A stretch of DNA of 64,000 bases from NCBI RefSeq assembly GCF_900637655.1, contig NZ_LR134384.1, positions 1,612,001 through 1,676,000 of the forward strand, written 5' to 3'. Positions 62,164 to 64,000 of the stretch are shown piece after piece. The stretch's first letter is position 1. Each line of letters opens with the position of its first letter. The notes under the pieces were generated by a model that was not told the DNA's origin, made no database searches, and saw only the letters and a list, made by a program, of their open reading frames with translations. A program made the position numbers and the translations under genes. Source of the stretch: Segatella oris. Lineage in GTDB: Bacteria > Bacteroidota > Bacteroidia > Bacteroidales > Bacteroidaceae.

Positions 62164-62212
62164 CAAAGATAGACCAAATATTTTGTAATCTCAAAAAAAA
62201 ACTCTACTTTTG
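62164..62212. promoter_or_regulatory. Overlapping divergent promoters of DUF5715 and phoH genes
   Basis: Plus strand: TTTG (62182-62185), 19 bases, TACTTTTG (62205-62212) for phoH. Minus strand: TTTG (62192-62195), 20 bases, TATCTTTG (62164-62171) for DUF5715. The two promoters overlap by about 14 bases. Confidence 0.8.
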
Positions 62213-62238
62213 CAAGTAAATTTTAAGAAGCTCATACA

Positions 62239-63285
62239 TTGATAGAGAAGCATATATTTCTTGAAGATATTGATCCTGTTGTTTTCTATGGCGTCAATAA
62301 CAGTCATCTGCAGATGATTAAATCTCTCTTTCCCAAACTGAGAATTGCTGCGCGGGACAATGTCATTAGAATTCTTGGCGACGAGGAAGAGATGGCTAAA
62401 ATAGAGGAAGATTTGGCTTCAATACAAAGACATGTGCTAAAATATAATTCCATTTCCGATGAAGATATCCTTGACATTGTAAAAGGCAGAAAGACTAAAG
62501 CTGAAGGTGTTAAGGATGTTTTAGTTTACAGTGTGTCGGGAAGACCGATTAAAAGTCGGTCGGGAAATCAGCAGAAACTTGTTGATGCCTTTTCTAAAAA
62601 TGATATGATATTCGCTGTTGGTCCTGCCGGAACGGGAAAAACTTATTTAAGTATTGCTCTGGCAGTAAAGGCGCTCAAGGAGAAAACTGCAAAGAAAATC
62701 ATCTTGAGTAGGCCTGCTGTCGAAGCTGGTGAAAAGTTGGGGTTCTTGCCTGGCGACATGAAAGATAAAATTGATCCTTATCTTCAACCTTTATATGATG
62801 CGCTTGAAGATATGATTCCGGCAGTCAAATTGCAAGACATGATGGAAAAACATGTTATTCAGATTGCCCCACTCGCTTTTATGCGCGGACGCACATTAAG
62901 TGATGCAGTAGTTATTTTGGATGAAGCTCAGAATACAACTCCGCAGCAAATAAGAATGTTCCTGACCAGAATGGGCTGGAATACGAAGATGATTATCACG
63001 GGTGATATGACTCAAATAGATTTGCCTAAAGAGCAGAAAAACGGTCTTAAGGAAGCATTGCATATTCTTGGCAAAGTAGAAGGTATAAGCGTGATTAATC
63101 TTTCCCAGAAAGATATTGTAAGGCACAAGCTTGTCACTCGGATTGTTGATGCCTATGATGCTTTTGATAAAGTGAAAGATCAGGAGCGTGAGGAAAGAAG
63201 ACAAAAGCCTCCCAAAGAGCGAAGAAAACAGAACTTAGAAGAAGAATATACAATATTAGAAAATTCAGACAACGACTTTAATTAA
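62239..63285 (+). CDS. phoH: PhoH-family ATPase
   Basis: A 348-residue protein starting at TTG 62239, the only start that keeps the conserved N-terminus ([19 protein letters not shown]). The P-loop GPAGTGKT is at residues 128-135 and the Walker [18 protein letters not shown] follows. PhoH proteins are helicase-like ATPases linked to RNA handling. The promoter is 27 bases upstream. purC starts 9 bases downstream. Confidence 0.92.
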   Translation: MIEKHIFLEDIDPVVFYGVNNSHLQMIKSLFPKLRIAARDNVIRILGDEEEMAKIEEDLASIQRHVLKYNSISDEDILDIVKGRKTKAEGVKDVLVYSVSGRPIKSRSGNQQKLVDAFSKNDMIFAVGPAGTGKTYLSIALAVKALKEKTAKKIILSRPAVEAGEKLGFLPGDMKDKIDPYLQPLYDALEDMIPAVKLQDMMEKHVIQIAPLAFMRGRTLSDAVVILDEAQNTTPQQIRMFLTRMGWNTKMIITGDMTQIDLPKEQKNGLKEALHILGKVEGISVINLSQKDIVRHKLVTRIVDAYDAFDKVKDQEREERRQKPPKERRKQNLEEEYTILENSDNDFN

Positions 63286-63293
63286 TATTGAAA

Positions 63294-64000
63294 ATGAAAG
63301 CTTTAACAAAGACAGATTTCCATTTCGATGGACAGAAAAGTGTTTACCATGGTAAAGTTCGTGATGTATATAACATCAACGATGATTTAATGGTAATGGT
63401 TGCAACCGACAGAATTTCTGCTTTTGACGTGGTCTTGCCAAAGGGAATTCCGTTCAAGGGACAAGTGTTGAACCAGATTGCTGCTAAATTTCTGGATGCA
63501 ACAAGTGACATTTGTCCAAACTGGAAAATGGCAACTCCTGACCCTATGGTAACAGTTGGGCTTAAATGTGAAGGCTTTCGCGTTGAGATGATTATCCGTT
63601 CTATCCTCACAGGCAGTGCTTGGCGTTCTTATAAAGAGGGTTGTCGTGAGCTATGTGGCGTTAAACTTCCTGATGGAATGCGTGAAAACGAGAAATTCCC
63701 TGAGCCAATCGTCACTCCGACGACAAAGGCTGATGAGGGGCACGACTTGAATATTTCCAAGGAAGAAATTATAGCACAAGGGATTGTTTCAAAAGAAGAT
63801 TACGAAATTATAGAGGATTATACCAAGAAACTCTTCAAGCGTGGACAGGAAATAGCAGCTAAGCAAGGACTGATTTTGGTTGACACAAAATATGAATTTG
63901 GTAAGCGTGATGGAAAGATTTATTTGATAGATGAAATCCATACACCAGACTCAAGTCGTTATTTTTACGCTGAAGGCTACGAAGAGAAACTTGCAGCAGG
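63294..64000 (+). CDS. purC: SAICAR synthase (purine biosynthesis), 3' end outside the window
   Basis: Open from ATG 63294 to the window edge, 235 codons so far; the full enzyme is about 310 residues here. It joins aspartate to CAIR. Motifs: GKVRDVYNI at the ATP loop, [48 protein letters not shown] and [22 protein letters not shown]. Adjacent to phoH, a common pairing in the phylum. Confidence 0.95.
   Translation, partial: MKALTKTDFHFDGQKSVYHGKVRDVYNINDDLMVMVATDRISAFDVVLPKGIPFKGQVLNQIAAKFLDATSDICPNWKMATPDPMVTVGLKCEGFRVEMIIRSILTGSAWRSYKEGCRELCGVKLPDGMRENEKFPEPIVTPTTKADEGHDLNISKEEIIAQGIVSKEDYEIIEDYTKKLFKRGQEIAAKQGLILVDTKYEFGKRDGKIYLIDEIHTPDSSRYFYAEGYEEKLAA

Overview
The window looks like chromosome of a Bacteroidota bacterium, most likely Prevotella or a close relative. 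Promoters follow the phylum-specific pattern (TTTG, about 19 bases, then TAnnTTTG), lipoprotein signal peptides are frequent, and there are C-terminal domains resembling type IX secretion signals. Gene content (BtuG-type B12 lipoprotein, HU-CCDC81/SPOR protein, DUF5113-type sensor kinase, EFR1 ferrodoxin, PhoH-PurC pair) points the same way.

Layout. 0-4 kb: vitamin B12 capture and import genes (BtuG-like, BtuF-like, BtuC-like, PduO-type adenosyltransferase). 4-9 kb: HtrA/Deg protease, an HU/SPOR plus FHA pair, rfbC and a lipoprotein. 9.2-10.3 kb: an IS30-family element inserted in the end of a small gene. 10.3-17.3 kb: lipoproteins, an ECF sigma factor, OmpH/Skp, pepD, nth, DUF2461, kdsB. 18-23 kb: a 14-repeat MORN protein, YhcH-type protein, glgB, a membrane protein. 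23-26 kb: a 41-bp palindromic array and two disabled IS256-family elements. 26.5-33.5 kb: candidate small RNA, secreted M6 protease, EFR1/DUF1573 pair, metallophosphoesterase and two glycosyltransferases. 34-41 kb: kdgK-eda (end of uronate catabolism) followed by an unusual two-component system. 41-47 kb: MORN-GH25 lysozyme, LolA-like protein, ftsK. 46.7-52.6 kb: exonuclease, rlmI, tilS, mazG, lipoprotein, rnz. 53-58 kb: L,D-transpeptidase, ECF sigma factor, probable anti-sigma factor, Spy-like protein, truA, EamA transporter. 58-64 kb: dapA, a candidate small RNA, RNase P RNA, tRNA-Cys, a FeoB-associated small protein, a DUF5715 peptidase-like protein, phoH and the start of purC.

The least explained signal is a family of degenerate tandem repeats with an exact 22-bp period. 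It occurs in six separate gene-free gaps (3.9, 17.8, 33.9, 43.9, 52.9 and 61.1 kb), always with the unit on the same strand whatever the direction of the flanking genes. No CRISPR, transposon or iteron class I know matches it. Other notable items are two short transcription units with their own promoter and terminator (26.5 kb and 59.5 kb), the 41-bp array at 23.1 kb, and the clean lesions in the two IS256 transposases (one amber codon, one single-base frameshift).
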